Below are positions 37,082-47,498 of a DNA stretch of 64,000 bases, in pieces. The notes below the pieces were generated by a model, which was not told the origin of the DNA, searched no databases, and saw only the letters and a program-made list of their open reading frames with translations. Positions within the stretch are counted from its first letter, which is position 1, and each line of letters starts with the position of its first letter. Both the position numbers and the translations under genes were made by a program. The stretch comes from Corynebacterium sp. GTDB taxonomy: Bacteria; Actinomycetota; Actinomycetes; Mycobacteriales; Mycobacteriaceae. The stretch lies in assembly GCF_030532195.1 (NCBI RefSeq), contig NZ_JAUNLP010000003.1, positions 168,512 to 232,511 of the forward strand. The letters are read 5' to 3'.

Positions 37082-37891
37082 CTACTGCACGTACTTGCGG
37101 GCAACCCCAAACGCCTGCGAGGCATAGCCGCCACCGAAGAGAACTGCATGCATGAGCACCGCATACAGCTGATGGAGTTCGCAGTGCTCCGCAAAGTGAG
37201 GCACGGGATGCACCGACTGGTAGCCGCGCAGGATTTCGTCGAAATGCGATGCCCCAAACAGCGCCAGAAGCGCTAGATCCTCTTCCGGATGTCCACCGTG
37301 GGCTGCTGGGTCAATCAGCACCGCGCCGTCGACGTCCCACATGAGATTTCCCCACCACAGGTCGCCATGAACCCGCGCGGGAGCGTCCTCGGTGTCGAAG
37401 TCACCAGCCAATAATCTATCGATGAGCTGGTCAAATACTGCGAGCTGGCGGTCACTATAGGTGCGCTCCAACTTTGCCAGCGCCGGCAGTAGCCGCCCCT
37501 TGGCCCAGTACTCGCCGAAGCTCTCCCGCGGAGTCAGGTCCATCTTCATCGGCTGGTCCAACGGCCCAAAGTAGCCGCTTCCCTCCCAGCCATCGGGGCC
37601 AGCACCCCAGCCGCCTGCTCCCATCTCGTGCGTAATGGCCAGACCCTTGCCGAATTCAAAGGCCGCTTCCGCATCCGGTGCCGCAGCATGTACGCGTCGC
37701 AGGCGTAGTTCCTGCGCACTCACGCCCAACACCTGGACAACGCGGGCGCCACCGTGCTGCTGGCCCTCACGCAACCAGTTCAGGCCTGCGGCTTCACAGG
37801 CGAAGAAGTCCCTGGGCACACCGTGCCGAGTCTTGATGAAGACATCCGCCTCATCTTTTGCGCTGCGATTTTCCTGGCTCATTTCGGACAT
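37082..37891 (-). CDS. Fructosamine kinase family protein
   Basis: 269 residues from ATG 37889-37891 (MSEMSQENR); an ATG nine bases on (37882) is possible, since GGAG lies two bases before the first and eleven before the second. Kinase-like fold of the APH/ChoK group: VHGDLWWGNLMWDVDGAVLIDPAAHGGHPEEDLALLALFG holds the catalytic and Mg-binding Asp residues. Members phosphorylate Amadori products such as ribulosamines on proteins for repair. It converges on the amidase gene, 14 bases apart. Confidence 0.88.
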   Translation of the reverse strand: MSEMSQENRSAKDEADVFIKTRHGVPRDFFACEAAGLNWLREGQQHGGARVVQVLGVSAQELRLRRVHAAAPDAEAAFEFGKGLAITHEMGAGGWGAGPDGWEGSGYFGPLDQPMKMDLTPRESFGEYWAKGRLLPALAKLERTYSDRQLAVFDQLIDRLLAGDFDTEDAPARVHGDLWWGNLMWDVDGAVLIDPAAHGGHPEEDLALLALFGASHFDEILRGYQSVHPVPHFAEHCELHQLYAVLMHAVLFGGGYASQAFGVARKYVQ

Positions 37892-38000
37892 ATCTCCAGC
37901 ATAAACACGCTTTATGGCAACAGGTAGTGCCCGCACCACCCAATTCGGTGGCGGTGGATAGGTTCTCTATCTGTGCCGTCGTCTCCTATTCTTAATGGCT

Positions 38001-39512
38001 ATGGAAGGCAACTCCGACGACTCGCGCATCGCCCGCGACCGCTATGGTCGTCCGCTGAAGGACCGCTATGGCCGTCCCATCTACCGTCGCACTGATGACT
38101 CGCATAGCGCACGCTCGAGCTCACATCAGCGGTCGTCGGAGCCGCCACGCTCCCGCAGGTCTGATTCGTCTCACGCTTCACGACGGCCCATTCCCCCGCG
38201 CCCGGATAACTCCGCCCGGGCATCGGCACCCCGCCACGCGGCGCGGCCTGCACCGCAGCGTCGGCCACAGCCACAACCGGAACGTCGTCAAGCGCCGAAC
38301 CCTGTGCGCCCTCAGCGCCCGGCGCGTCCTGAGCAGCCGGTGCGTCGGCAGCAGCCGATGAATGAGACTCGCCTTCAGCCGCGGCCGGGGGCGATGTCCG
38401 GCGGCTCTGCTGATTACGATCCACGGTTTCCCCCGCCCGGCTATAACCCGGATGCGGATTTCCGTGGCTCCTCGCATGGTGCGTACGGCAAGAACCAGCA
38501 GTACTACCCTGCTGCGCCACAGGCCGGCGCTGGTGGTGCTGCCGGCGGAGGCGCGGGTGCGGCTATCGGTGCCCGTGGCGGCAAAAAGCGCTTCAGCATG
38601 CCTCACTTCCGTATGCCGCGGATGCGTTTTAAGACCATCATCCTGGTCATTGTCATCTTCCTCGTTGCCATGATGGCACTGGTCGATGTGCGCCTGACCA
38701 GGGTGGATGCGTTCTCGGGCCTGGAGGATCGCCCCTCTAACACCATGGCGTCCAACTGGTTGCTCGTGGGCTCTGACTCCCGCGCGGGACTATCCGAAGA
38801 AGATGCTGCGAAGCTGTCGACTGGCAGTGGCGATTTCGGTCAGCGCACCGACACAATCATGATTGCGCATGTTCCGCTGTTCGGTAAGCCGAAGCTGGTC
38901 AGTATCCCGCGTGACTCCTTCGTGGAGATTCCGGGCAACGATCAAAACAAGATTAATGCGGCGTTCGCATTCGGTGGCCCGCAGCTGCTCATTGACACCG
39001 TGGAGAAAAACACCGGTATCCACATCGACCACTACGCCGAGATTGGCTTCGGTGGTTTCGCCGGTGTCGTCGATGCTGTCGGTGGCATTGAGATGTGTCC
39101 GGAAGAGCCCATTGATGACCCACTGGCGGGCATTAACATTCAGGCCGGTTGCCAGAAGTTCGACGGTGCCAGTGCCCTGGGCTATGTGCGTACCCGCGCT
39201 ACCGCGCAGGGTGACCTCGACCGCGTGCAGCGCCAGCGCGAATTCATGGGTGCGCTGATGGGACGACTGAAGTCACCAGCGGTGTGGCTGAACCCCTACC
39301 GCTGGATTCGCCTGTCCTCTGCCGGTACAAAGGCGATGTTTGTCGGCGATGGTGACCATGTCTGGCACTTGAGCTGGCTGCTTGTGCGCATGCTCTTTGG
39401 CGCGGACTCGATTACCGTCCCCACCTCCGGAGCCATGGACACCGGTTATGCGGGCAATGTCCTGCTCTGGGATGAGCAGCAAGCCCCGGCGCTATTTGAA
39501 GAACTGAAGTAG
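38001..39512 (+). CDS. LytR-CpsA-Psr (LCP) family wall ligase
   Basis: 503 residues from ATG at 38001 (a second ATG is at 37995); TATTCT ends eight bases upstream, suggesting a leaderless message. The first about 190 residues are Arg/Pro/Gln-rich and cytosolic, with three RYGRPL/RYGRPI-type repeats at the start, then one membrane helix (about 205-228). The LCP domain follows: VGSDSRAGL, TDTIMIAHV, SIPRDSFVEIPG and GALGYVRTRATAQGDLDRVQRQ-type arginines that bind the polyprenyl pyrophosphate. It attaches arabinogalactan or similar polymers to peptidoglycan. No LytR_C domain is present. Confidence 0.92.
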   Translation: MEGNSDDSRIARDRYGRPLKDRYGRPIYRRTDDSHSARSSSHQRSSEPPRSRRSDSSHASRRPIPPRPDNSARASAPRHAARPAPQRRPQPQPERRQAPNPVRPQRPARPEQPVRRQQPMNETRLQPRPGAMSGGSADYDPRFPPPGYNPDADFRGSSHGAYGKNQQYYPAAPQAGAGGAAGGGAGAAIGARGGKKRFSMPHFRMPRMRFKTIILVIVIFLVAMMALVDVRLTRVDAFSGLEDRPSNTMASNWLLVGSDSRAGLSEEDAAKLSTGSGDFGQRTDTIMIAHVPLFGKPKLVSIPRDSFVEIPGNDQNKINAAFAFGGPQLLIDTVEKNTGIHIDHYAEIGFGGFAGVVDAVGGIEMCPEEPIDDPLAGINIQAGCQKFDGASALGYVRTRATAQGDLDRVQRQREFMGALMGRLKSPAVWLNPYRWIRLSSAGTKAMFVGDGDHVWHLSWLLVRMLFGADSITVPTSGAMDTGYAGNVLLWDEQQAPALFEELK

Positions 39513-39562
39513 CCGACGAGGCTGAGCGCGCCTCCTCGGCTCCTCAGCTGCTTCAGTTCCGA

Positions 39563-40480
39563 TTAGTTTCGGATAGTCACCTGACGCGAGACGATGGTCT
39601 CGCGGGACTTACGCTCCTCAGCCGTCAGCGGCTCATTGCTGGCCAGTGCCTCAGCGATGCGTTTATCAGCTGCTTCCACGGCCTCAACCCAATGGTCATA
39701 CGGCTTGGTGTTGTCCAAGTCCCACACCGGAACCAGCAGGCCGTCGGTGCGGAAGACACCGGCGAACTTCGTGCCCTCACCCAGGGAGAGGTTATCGGCG
39801 GCGTGCACGCGAGCCAGTGCATCCAGCAGCGGCTTTTCATCCTCGCGGCGGACCCAGCGGATGTGAGCGCGCTCGCCCGGATCAATCCACCAGATAGCGC
39901 CCGCAACGTCCGCATCCAGGCGGTACGACGGCACAATCGCACCGTTGGCCACCTGGAGGTTCTGCTCAATCATCGGGGTGCGCTGAATGCCTGCCGGGAT
40001 CCACCACTCGAAGTCCTGGTGGACCTCCATATTGTCCAGATCCACGGCGGTCATGACGTCGGTAAGCGGTGCGACCTCGCCATCGGTGGCGGCACCGAGC
40101 TGCTGACCCGGCTCTGCGTCGCGCGCCCACGTGAGCGCACGGGCGAGATCCGCCGCACCGTCGTTGGTGCGCGCCTGCGTCTGCAGTGCGACGAAAGCCT
40201 CGTTTCCCTGGTCAGCGGCGCGAGTCAGCGCAGCGACACCACCTGGCAGGACGGTGCACAGCTTGATTGGGCGCTCAGCACCAGCGACAGTGACTGGAAT
40301 GACAACTGCCGGCGCAAACTCGCGGACAGCCACGAGATCAGCCTCGGCATCGTAGTCCTTGAATGGACGCGGATTGCCCATCAGCGCAGCACGTTCAGCA
40401 GCGCGGGCAGCCAGCTTCGCCTGACGACGGCTCATGCCCTCTGGGGCCTGATTATTCTTCTTACGAGATTTCTTTCCCAC
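39563..40480 (-). CDS. DUF5926 family protein
   Basis: 305 residues from GTG at 40478-40480. Begins with a Lys-rich stretch (GKKSRKKNNQAPEGMSRRQAKLAARAAER), then a globular domain with VIPVTVAGAERPIKLCTVLPGG and IWWIDPGERAHIRWVRREDEKPL. This matches a conserved actinobacterial family of unknown function. A -10-like TATTCT ends eight bases before the GTG, the same layout as the LCP gene. Convergent with the LCP gene, 50 bases apart. Confidence 0.82.
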   Translation of the reverse strand: MGKKSRKKNNQAPEGMSRRQAKLAARAAERAALMGNPRPFKDYDAEADLVAVREFAPAVVIPVTVAGAERPIKLCTVLPGGVAALTRAADQGNEAFVALQTQARTNDGAADLARALTWARDAEPGQQLGAATDGEVAPLTDVMTAVDLDNMEVHQDFEWWIPAGIQRTPMIEQNLQVANGAIVPSYRLDADVAGAIWWIDPGERAHIRWVRREDEKPLLDALARVHAADNLSLGEGTKFAGVFRTDGLLVPVWDLDNTKPYDHWVEAVEAADKRIAEALASNEPLTAEERKSRETIVSRQVTIRN

Positions 40481-40528
40481 AAGGCCAAAGAATACCTACT
40501 TGCAGCGCAGACTTCGCGAAGGCCTCTA

Positions 40529-41401
40529 CTACTTATAGAAATCGTCGACGAAATTACCCGCCGTGCCTTCAAAAAGCCGCTTGTCGACGGCACCTGCGCC
40601 CGCGGCCTCCGACTTGTCTGCATTCTCGCTGGGAATAAAACCCTTGGACCAAAAACCGGGCTCAACTTTTTCGCGCCCAGTACCAACGGGAATGTGCCGG
40701 TGAACTTCCTCCGGTGCAAGAATGTGGCTGAGCAGGCGGGCGGTAAGAGCAGTGGTGACAAAGGCCAGCACCGTGATGATGCCAGCTTGGAAATAGGTGC
40801 GCGCCACATCCGCCGCAATAAACCAGCCAACTGCCACTGGCCACAAAACGCAGCTTAAGTACCAAAAGATGCGTCCTGGCCCCATGACTGCGACCGAACC
40901 ACTTTCCTTCAACGCCATGATGGGGCCGGGAATATTTTTCACCGGCCACATGTGCATGGTGTGAATCTCAGTGGCCGTGCGACTCAACAGTGGCCGGGCA
41001 TAAGTGGCGCGATCACGCATGGCCTGCAGAAGCTTGTACACCGAGAAACCAAGTCCGATGACACTGATCATGCCGCACAAGCCGATTACCCACGCGCCGA
41101 TTTCACCGAGCAGCGACACGACCAAGTCTTTGCCCGGACTCAACACACTGAGCCAGACAAAGAAGGCGAACACGGCGAACAATCCTGCGCCACCGGATGC
41201 CCAGCGAGCGACAACGTCTGCGCGCTTGCGCACGACCTCATCAGCCACTGCAGGCGGGGTGGCGCCGGTGATGGTCAATTGCGAGAGCGAACCTTGCCAT
41301 TGTGCCTGGGCAGAAGGCATGACATGACCCGGCGTTTCTGCCTGTTCAGTGGGCGCCTGTTCGATGGACGCCTGTTCAGAGTGCACCTGCTCAGTGGACA
41401 T
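40529..41401 (-). CDS. Predicted membrane protein, function unknown
   Basis: 290 residues from ATG at 41399-41401 (MSTEQVHSEQ); an upstream GTG at 41435-41437 gives 12 more residues. N-terminal Gln/Glu-rich segment with SEQASIEQAPTEQAE repeats, four hydrophobic segments (WASGGAGLFAVFAFFVWLSV, IGAWVIGLCGMISVIGLGF, IFWYLSCVLWPVAVGWFIAA and a fourth near GIITVLAFVTTALT), and a cytosolic tail. I recognise no family. It lies 48 bases upstream of DUF5926 on the same strand. Confidence 0.7.
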   Translation of the reverse strand: MSTEQVHSEQASIEQAPTEQAETPGHVMPSAQAQWQGSLSQLTITGATPPAVADEVVRKRADVVARWASGGAGLFAVFAFFVWLSVLSPGKDLVVSLLGEIGAWVIGLCGMISVIGLGFSVYKLLQAMRDRATYARPLLSRTATEIHTMHMWPVKNIPGPIMALKESGSVAVMGPGRIFWYLSCVLWPVAVGWFIAADVARTYFQAGIITVLAFVTTALTARLLSHILAPEEVHRHIPVGTGREKVEPGFWSKGFIPSENADKSEAAGAGAVDKRLFEGTAGNFVDDFYK

Positions 41402-41474
41402 TGTGCGCGGGGACTCCTCTCTCGGATGATTTCCCACCCTACCTAACCTAGTCCTCCGCGCCCTGAGGGGCCGG

Positions 41475-43430
41475 CTAGTCAGACCAGCTGCGAATCTTGC
41501 GCAGCATTACGCGACTCTTGCGCTGCGAGCGGCCCATCTTCCGAGCCAGATCGTTGAGAATCTGGATTGCCTCGGTGATGTGCGGGCCCTTATTTAGCAT
41601 CACGCACTCGGCACGCAGTGCGAAGGCCGCGTCGGTGATTTCAGCACGGGACGGCAAACCCGCCTTGGCCATGTTCTCCAGCACCTGAGTACCCAGAATC
41701 GTTGGCACACCAGCGGCCTGTGCCAGCGTCAGAATCTGGCCCGGCACCTCACCCATGCGGTCAAAGCCCAGCTCAACAGCCAGGTCACCGCGGGCAATCA
41801 TCAGGCCAGTCTTCGCACGCAGCAAGCTGGTGATGATGATGTTCGGCAGATTCTCAAATGCCGGAATCGTCTCAATCTTCAGCACCACGCCGAGCTCACG
41901 AGCCCGGCGCGCCAGGTCCTCGCGGCCCACATTTTCGTGCTCTGCCGCAATTTCATCCAGAATCTTGAAGACGTACTCGACATCCTGCTTGGTGCGGATG
42001 AAGCTCACGGCTGCAATGTCCGCATTTTCTACGACAAAGCGTAAGTCCTCGATGTCATCTTCAGTCAGCGAATTAAGTGGCAGGTCGGTTTTCGGCAGGT
42101 TGATACCTTTGTTCTCCGCCAGGGACTGTCCCTTTGGCTTTGCGCGGGTAACGCGTAGGAGGGCATCGACGTAAGTGCCCTGGTCATCCGACTTCTCAGA
42201 GACCTCAACGACTTCTGCGGCCAGGGCGCCGTCGTCGAAAAGCACTGGATCGCCCGGAGTCAGCGCCGACACCGCCGTCGGCAGCGAGCAGAAGACGCGT
42301 GGAATGTCCTCGGCAGAACGCGGCAGAATGGTGACTTCTTCGCGGCTGGTGAGAACCAGCTGGTCGCCGGTGTTGAAGCGCAACTTCTGGATAGTCGCCG
42401 GAACACCGCCAGCGCGGGTGACTTCATAGTTGCTGCGCAGGTGTGTGCCCTCAGCGATCCAGGCGTTCTTGTCGCCCTCGGCGAGAACACCCAGAGTTTC
42501 GCCCTCGGCATCGCGTTCAATGCGCACGACGGTGAAGTGGCGCTTGGCGGAGCGAGAGTCATGCAGCGTGATGACATCATCAACCTGCAGTTGCTCCAAC
42601 CAGCCACTATCCGCCTGCAGCGGCAGCGCGGGACGCCCCGGCAAACCATCCGGAACCGGCAACGGGTTTTCAGCCAGACGCGGAGTTAGCCAAATCTTGG
42701 ACTTAAAAACCACCTGACCTGCATCATCACGGACAACGCGGGCGCGGCCCACACGCGGACCCGGCTCGATGGTGCCGGTGCGCAGCTTCGGACCGGCCAG
42801 GTCCATCGACACTGGAATGCGACGACCAACCTTTTTCGCAGCGGCATTGACATTGTCAATCATGCGATTCCACTGCTCAGGGCCGTCATGGGCGCAGTTG
42901 ATGCGGGCCAAGTCCATACCGGCCACAGCAAAGCTCTCAACCAGTGCAGCATCATCTGCGGCCTCGGTCGGCAGCGTCACCATAATGTGCGAAGTAACTT
43001 CCTCACGCTCCTGACCAAACAGCGCCGTAGCGTTGTCATCCAGCGCGAGGTCAGCACGCTCATCATCGGCAATGATGCTGGCAATGTCGATATCCGACTT
43101 CCTACCGGCCAGTGCCAGCAGCGCATTGAGTGCCAGCTCCAGACGACCACGAGTGAAAGTCTCAATGGTTGTCAGACTGGTAACGCCCAGGTCATGCAGC
43201 TGATTCTGCAGTTCACGGATATCAATGGTGCGCAGATGCGCGTAGTGCAGGAGGTTCTCCGCATGCCTGCGGCGCTCCTCCGGCACCTCTGCCAGTAGCG
43301 ACGCGGCATCTGCACTGACGCTGTCGAGTTCCGCGATGAGATCCGTAATTTGACTAATGAGTAGGTCAAGCCGCGGAAGGCCGTCCTCGGTGGTGTCGGT
43401 CGCTTCAACTTCGGGGCTCTGCGCTGGCAT
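41475..43430 (-). CDS. pyk: Pyruvate kinase, second type (Pyk2-like)
   Basis: 651 residues. The N-terminal about 135 residues are a helical extension not found in standard PykF. The barrel holds MVTLPTEAADDAALVESFAVAGMDLARINCAHDG, the active-site lysine region LKIETIPAFENL, MIARGDLAVELGFDRMGEVPGQILTLAQAAGVP and ITDAA. The usual C-terminal effector domain is absent, as in C. glutamicum Pyk2 (from memory). It transfers phosphate from PEP to ADP to give pyruvate. It follows ldh by 104 bases on the same strand, with an AGGAG site. Confidence 0.88.
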   Translation of the reverse strand: MPAQSPEVEATDTTEDGLPRLDLLISQITDLIAELDSVSADAASLLAEVPEERRRHAENLLHYAHLRTIDIRELQNQLHDLGVTSLTTIETFTRGRLELALNALLALAGRKSDIDIASIIADDERADLALDDNATALFGQEREEVTSHIMVTLPTEAADDAALVESFAVAGMDLARINCAHDGPEQWNRMIDNVNAAAKKVGRRIPVSMDLAGPKLRTGTIEPGPRVGRARVVRDDAGQVVFKSKIWLTPRLAENPLPVPDGLPGRPALPLQADSGWLEQLQVDDVITLHDSRSAKRHFTVVRIERDAEGETLGVLAEGDKNAWIAEGTHLRSNYEVTRAGGVPATIQKLRFNTGDQLVLTSREEVTILPRSAEDIPRVFCSLPTAVSALTPGDPVLFDDGALAAEVVEVSEKSDDQGTYVDALLRVTRAKPKGQSLAENKGINLPKTDLPLNSLTEDDIEDLRFVVENADIAAVSFIRTKQDVEYVFKILDEIAAEHENVGREDLARRARELGVVLKIETIPAFENLPNIIITSLLRAKTGLMIARGDLAVELGFDRMGEVPGQILTLAQAAGVPTILGTQVLENMAKAGLPSRAEITDAAFALRAECVMLNKGPHITEAIQILNDLARKMGRSQRKSRVMLRKIRSWSD

Positions 43431-43534
43431 AGAGAAAACACTCCTGTGCGTTGATTAGTTCCGTGCGTGTGCAAAACACGCCCGCGCTAATCATTCTCAA
43501 ACGAGATTGGCTAACGCGCATGTCGAGCGGGGTG

Positions 43535-44482
43535 TTACTTCCAGAACGGATCCTGAATCTCCCTCAAGGTGGCAACGGATTTTTCCAACTGCTGCTGCTC
43601 ATAGTCATCGAGTTCCAGCTCAATGACACGACGAATACCTCGACGGTTAACGATGGCCGGGGTACCGATGTAGATATCTTCTTCGCCGTATTCACCCTGC
43701 AAGTAGGCCGAAACAGGCAGAGCCACATCTTGATTTTGGAAGATTGCGCGGGTGATTCGAGCTAGCCCCATACCGATGCCGTAGGAAGTAGAGCCCTTGG
43801 CATCAATGATTTTGTAGGCCGCATCTCGCGTGCGGATAAAGATGTCCTCCAGCTCGTCGTGAAGCGCGGGATTCGCCGCTAGCTTGCCTGCCAGACTGAC
43901 GCCCGCGACGTTGGCGCTGGAGAGCACGGGAAGCTCGGAATCACCGTGCTCGCCGATGATGTAGGCGTGCACGCTCATTGGCGAGACCTCGAAATACTCT
44001 CCCAACATGTAGCGGAAACGGGCCGAATCCAAGATGGTGCCGGAGCCAAAAACACGATTGTGCGGCAGTCCGGAGTACTTCCAGACGGCGTAGGTCAAAA
44101 TATCGACGGGATTGGCGGCCACCAAAATAATGCCGTCGAATCCGCTACCCATGATGGAGTCGACAATCGACTTCATGATTTTCATGTTCTTGTCCACCAA
44201 CTGCAGGCGTGTCTCACCCGGCTTTTGCGCCGCACCTGCGCAGATGACCACCAACGCGGCATCCTCACAGTCGGCATATGTGCCCTGCGTGACTCTCGTG
44301 CGCGAAGAAGCCCACACCACGCCATGGTTTAAGTCCATGACGTTGCCCATGGTTTTCTTCGTATCAATGTCAATGATTGCCAAATGGTCAATGCTGCCCT
44401 GGTTAACCAGTGAGTAGGCGTATGCGACTCCAACATCACCGGCTCCGACGAGCACGACTTTGTTACCTGTGGATGTTTTCAT
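43535..44482 (-). CDS. ldh: L-lactate dehydrogenase
   Basis: 315 residues. NAD motif [17 protein letters not shown], the mobile loop arginine in [17 protein letters not shown], the catalytic His and signature [24 protein letters not shown] lies nine bases before the ATG. It reduces pyruvate to L-lactate when oxygen is limiting. Together with the following pyk gene it forms the pyk/ldh arrangement seen in corynebacteria. Confidence 0.96.
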   Translation of the reverse strand: MKTSTGNKVVLVGAGDVGVAYAYSLVNQGSIDHLAIIDIDTKKTMGNVMDLNHGVVWASSRTRVTQGTYADCEDAALVVICAGAAQKPGETRLQLVDKNMKIMKSIVDSIMGSGFDGIILVAANPVDILTYAVWKYSGLPHNRVFGSGTILDSARFRYMLGEYFEVSPMSVHAYIIGEHGDSELPVLSSANVAGVSLAGKLAANPALHDELEDIFIRTRDAAYKIIDAKGSTSYGIGMGLARITRAIFQNQDVALPVSAYLQGEYGEEDIYIGTPAIVNRRGIRRVIELELDDYEQQQLEKSVATLREIQDPFWK

Positions 44483-44585
44483 TGTCCACGGCTCCTTCTA
44501 AACCGATACGGAAAAGGTGCATCAACCGACAGGCTACGCGCTAGTTGCACAACCGGCGCGTCCGATTTTTGCCATTATGGAAGTT

Positions 44586-46517
44586 ATGGGATTCCTGAGT
44601 CGCACTATCCGCTCAGTCGTGCCAGCTGGTGCGGCCAATAAAGCTCGCGCAGCTCGAGTGGCTCACGTGGCTCGAGCGGGTCAGACAGTGCAGTCAACCA
44701 GTGCGGTTCAGGCCACCGGAGCTGCCGTGGCGTCCGGCGGGAAAGCCGTCGGCAAGATTTTCCGCGAGCGTTTTCTGGGTAAAGGGCCGGGAACTCTGCG
44801 CAACGCACTTCGCGCTGGCATCCCCTCAAATCCCGGCTTGATTGGTGCTGAAATTGCATCCTGGGCAGCATTTAGTCCCTCTCTGATGCCGCGCACCCGC
44901 GTGGCCACTGTAACTGTGACCTTCACTGCTCAACTAGCCGGTCATGTCACAGGTGTTGCTACCGGCTATGGCTACAACAAGGCACTGCAATGGCTGGAAT
45001 CCTCGCGATTTTCCCGTTTCGCGCCAGCTCCGCGCCATCAGCGCACCATGGCTCTGATTTGGCACGCTGCAACAACTGCCACAACCGTTGCGGTCTGGCG
45101 TAAGTCGATTGTCCAACAGCGTGAAATTGGCCGTTTGGTGGGCAAGGACGAGCAGGAGTCGGCTCGCAGCCAGCTCGCCTCCACGATGATTGCCAGCGGG
45201 CTGTACTTAGCCACTCGCGGACTGTCTGCGCTGGCCAACCGTGCTTATGATGCTCTGCGCGACCGCATGCGCCCCTGGCTGCCACGCGGCCTCGCCCCGA
45301 TTCTCAGCGGTGCGATTGTCGGCGGCACCGTAGCCACCAGCATCGACCTGTTGGTTATTCGCCGTGGGTTTGAGAATGTCGCCAAGCGCTACCGCTACCT
45401 CAACTCCCTCATCGTGCCGGGCCGCCTGCAGCCCTGGGAACCAGAGCGTTCCGGGAGCCCGTGGTCCCTGGAACCATGGCATGCCCTCGGCGCTGAGGGG
45501 CGGGTTTTTGTCGCGGAGGGGCCACGTGCCCACGAGCTGGCGATGGTCTCGGGCAAGGAAACCTCCGAGGTCCAGGAGCCGATTCGCATTTATGCCGGCA
45601 AGGTTCCCGGCCGCTCGCTGGAGTCGCAGGCCGAGCTCATCATTCGCGAGATGCATCGCACGGGCGCATTCTGGCGCGACCACATCGTTGTCTTCACCAC
45701 CACCGGCACGGGTTGGGTGCCACCGTGGTCATCACAGGCCGTGGAATTTCTCACCTTGGGCAACTGTGCAACTGTCGCGCTGCAGTACTCTCATCTGCCG
45801 TCGCCGGTTGCGTGGCTAACTGACCATGAAACGCCTATCGCCGCAGGTAGGGTACTTATTAGTCGCGTTTTGCAAGAGGTCGACAAAATGCCGGAGGATG
45901 ACCGCCCAAAGGTCTACGTCGCCGGTGAGTCCCTCGGCGGCTTCGGCGGTCTTGGCGCGTTCGACAACGCCGAGGACATGCTCGCTCACATCGACGGTGC
46001 CGTCTGGACCGGCGCACCACAGTTCTCCGCAATGTGGAAAGAGCTGACTTTCAACCGCGCGACGGGCTCGCCCGAGATCGCGCCGGTTATCAACGACGGC
46101 AAGAACATCCGTTTTGCCACCCGCCCCCAGGAGCTCTACGAGACCTTCTACGGCACCAAGTTCGGACCGTGGGAGTTTCCACGCGTGGCATTTTTGCAGC
46201 ACGCCTCAGATCCAATCGTGTGGTGGGACTACCCCCTGGCGTGGCGCCGCCCCGACTGGCTGGTCGAACGCGTCGGCCGCGATGTTCTGCCGGCCATGCG
46301 TTGGTTCCCGTTCGTCACATTCTGGCAAGTACTCATCGACGGGCTCGCCTCCGTCACCGTCCCCGGCGGTCATGGACACCGCTACGAAGAGGAGATGCTC
46401 CCGACGTGGGCATCGATTCTGGACATTCCGCTTGACGACGATCTCGGCGGCGCGGCCGGAATGCGGTTTAAGCGCATAGTCAAGTGGATTCGCCGCAACC
46501 AGCCGCCACGTTCATAA
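44586..46517 (+). CDS. Membrane protein with alpha/beta-hydrolase domain
   Basis: 643 residues from ATG at 44586 (an ATG at 44577 is the near alternative). The N-terminal half is membrane-linked and Arg-rich, with weakly hydrophobic helices (AFSPSLMPRTRVATVTVTFTAQLAGHVTG, GLAPILSGAIVGGTVATSIDLLVI). The C-terminal half (about 300-600) is an alpha/beta hydrolase with GESLGGFGG (nucleophile Ser). This matches the family of large actinobacterial 'alpha/beta-hydrolase family' membrane proteins of unknown substrate. Divergent from ldh. Confidence 0.78.
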   Translation: MGFLSRTIRSVVPAGAANKARAARVAHVARAGQTVQSTSAVQATGAAVASGGKAVGKIFRERFLGKGPGTLRNALRAGIPSNPGLIGAEIASWAAFSPSLMPRTRVATVTVTFTAQLAGHVTGVATGYGYNKALQWLESSRFSRFAPAPRHQRTMALIWHAATTATTVAVWRKSIVQQREIGRLVGKDEQESARSQLASTMIASGLYLATRGLSALANRAYDALRDRMRPWLPRGLAPILSGAIVGGTVATSIDLLVIRRGFENVAKRYRYLNSLIVPGRLQPWEPERSGSPWSLEPWHALGAEGRVFVAEGPRAHELAMVSGKETSEVQEPIRIYAGKVPGRSLESQAELIIREMHRTGAFWRDHIVVFTTTGTGWVPPWSSQAVEFLTLGNCATVALQYSHLPSPVAWLTDHETPIAAGRVLISRVLQEVDKMPEDDRPKVYVAGESLGGFGGLGAFDNAEDMLAHIDGAVWTGAPQFSAMWKELTFNRATGSPEIAPVINDGKNIRFATRPQELYETFYGTKFGPWEFPRVAFLQHASDPIVWWDYPLAWRRPDWLVERVGRDVLPAMRWFPFVTFWQVLIDGLASVTVPGGHGHRYEEEMLPTWASILDIPLDDDLGGAAGMRFKRIVKWIRRNQPPRS

Positions 46518-46651
46518 ATAAAACTATGTCGGTTGACCAGCCATTTTAGCAATTACGAATCAATTTCCTTTCTTAATTGGTTGCGCATTCTCTCATCTTG
46601 AGTACCATCGACGGCACAAACAAAAATCGTTGTTGAGGAGGAATTTTTTCA

Positions 46652-47251
46652 ATGGCTAAGTACGAACTTCCTGAGCTGGATTACGCTTACGACGCTCTGG
46701 AGCCGCACATCTCCGGCGAGATTATGGAGCTGCACCACAGCAAGCACCACGCTAATTACGTCAACGGTGCAAACGCTGCTCTGGAGAAGCTTGAGGCTGC
46801 TCGCGAGTCTGGCGACTTCGCTGCTGTTACCGGCCTGTCCAAGGACCTGGCATTCAACCTTGGTGGCCACACTAACCACTCCCTGTTCTGGAAGCTGCTG
46901 TCCCCGAACGGTGGCGGCAAGCCGACCGGTGAGCTGGCAGAGGCTATCGACCGCGACTTCGGTTCCTTCGAGAAGTTCCAGGCTCACTTCAACGCTGCGG
47001 CCCTGGGTCTGCAGGGCTCCGGCTGGGCCGTCCTTGGCTACGACACCATTGCAGAGCGCCTGGTTATTGAGCAGATGACTGACCAGCAGGGCAACCTGTC
47101 CATCAACCTGAAGCCGGTTCTGCTGCTGGATATGTGGGAGCACGCATTCTACCTGCAGTACAAGAACGTTAAGGCTGACTACGTCAAGGCTGTCTGGAAC
47201 GTCTTCAACTGGGACTACGCTGCAGAGCTCTTCGCAGCTGCTAAGAAGTAA
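46652..47251 (+). CDS. sodA: Superoxide dismutase (Mn/Fe)
   Basis: 199 residues; GAGGAGG about ten bases upstream of the ATG. The metal ligands are visible: His in [17 protein letters not shown], His in [13 protein letters not shown], and Asp/His in [14 protein letters not shown]. The sequence is of the Mn-SOD type. It converts superoxide to peroxide in the cytosol. Followed by hairpins and a strong terminator. Confidence 0.97.
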   Translation: MAKYELPELDYAYDALEPHISGEIMELHHSKHHANYVNGANAALEKLEAARESGDFAAVTGLSKDLAFNLGGHTNHSLFWKLLSPNGGGKPTGELAEAIDRDFGSFEKFQAHFNAAALGLQGSGWAVLGYDTIAERLVIEQMTDQQGNLSINLKPVLLLDMWEHAFYLQYKNVKADYVKAVWNVFNWDYAAELFAAAKK

Positions 47252-47379
47252 GACTTCAGACTTCTAAAAAGTCTTCCTGGTCTTTTAAGAGCGCGTGGCT
47301 TTTTACGCGTCCCTGCCACGCGGCTCTTGAAATGGCGTACCGGCCCACTGGATGTGGAAGGTAGAACCATACGGTTCAC

Positions 47380-47404
47380 CCGACCCCCAGCGGGTCGGTT
47401 TTTT
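47380..47404 (+). terminator. Rho-independent terminator after sodA
   Basis: ccgaccc / gggtcgg (47380-47386, 47392-47398) with a 5-base loop, then tttttt. A longer GC-rich hairpin (gagcgcgtggc with gccacgcggctc, about 47289-47327) lies just upstream. Together they end the sodA transcript. Confidence 0.85.
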
Positions 47405-47498
47405 ATTGCCACAACTGCTGACCTGTTTCGCGGCTCTTCCAGTTGTGGTTTTCTCTTTTTGGCTCCACAGCCAATGACCGTCGTTTAGCGTTAGTCCC

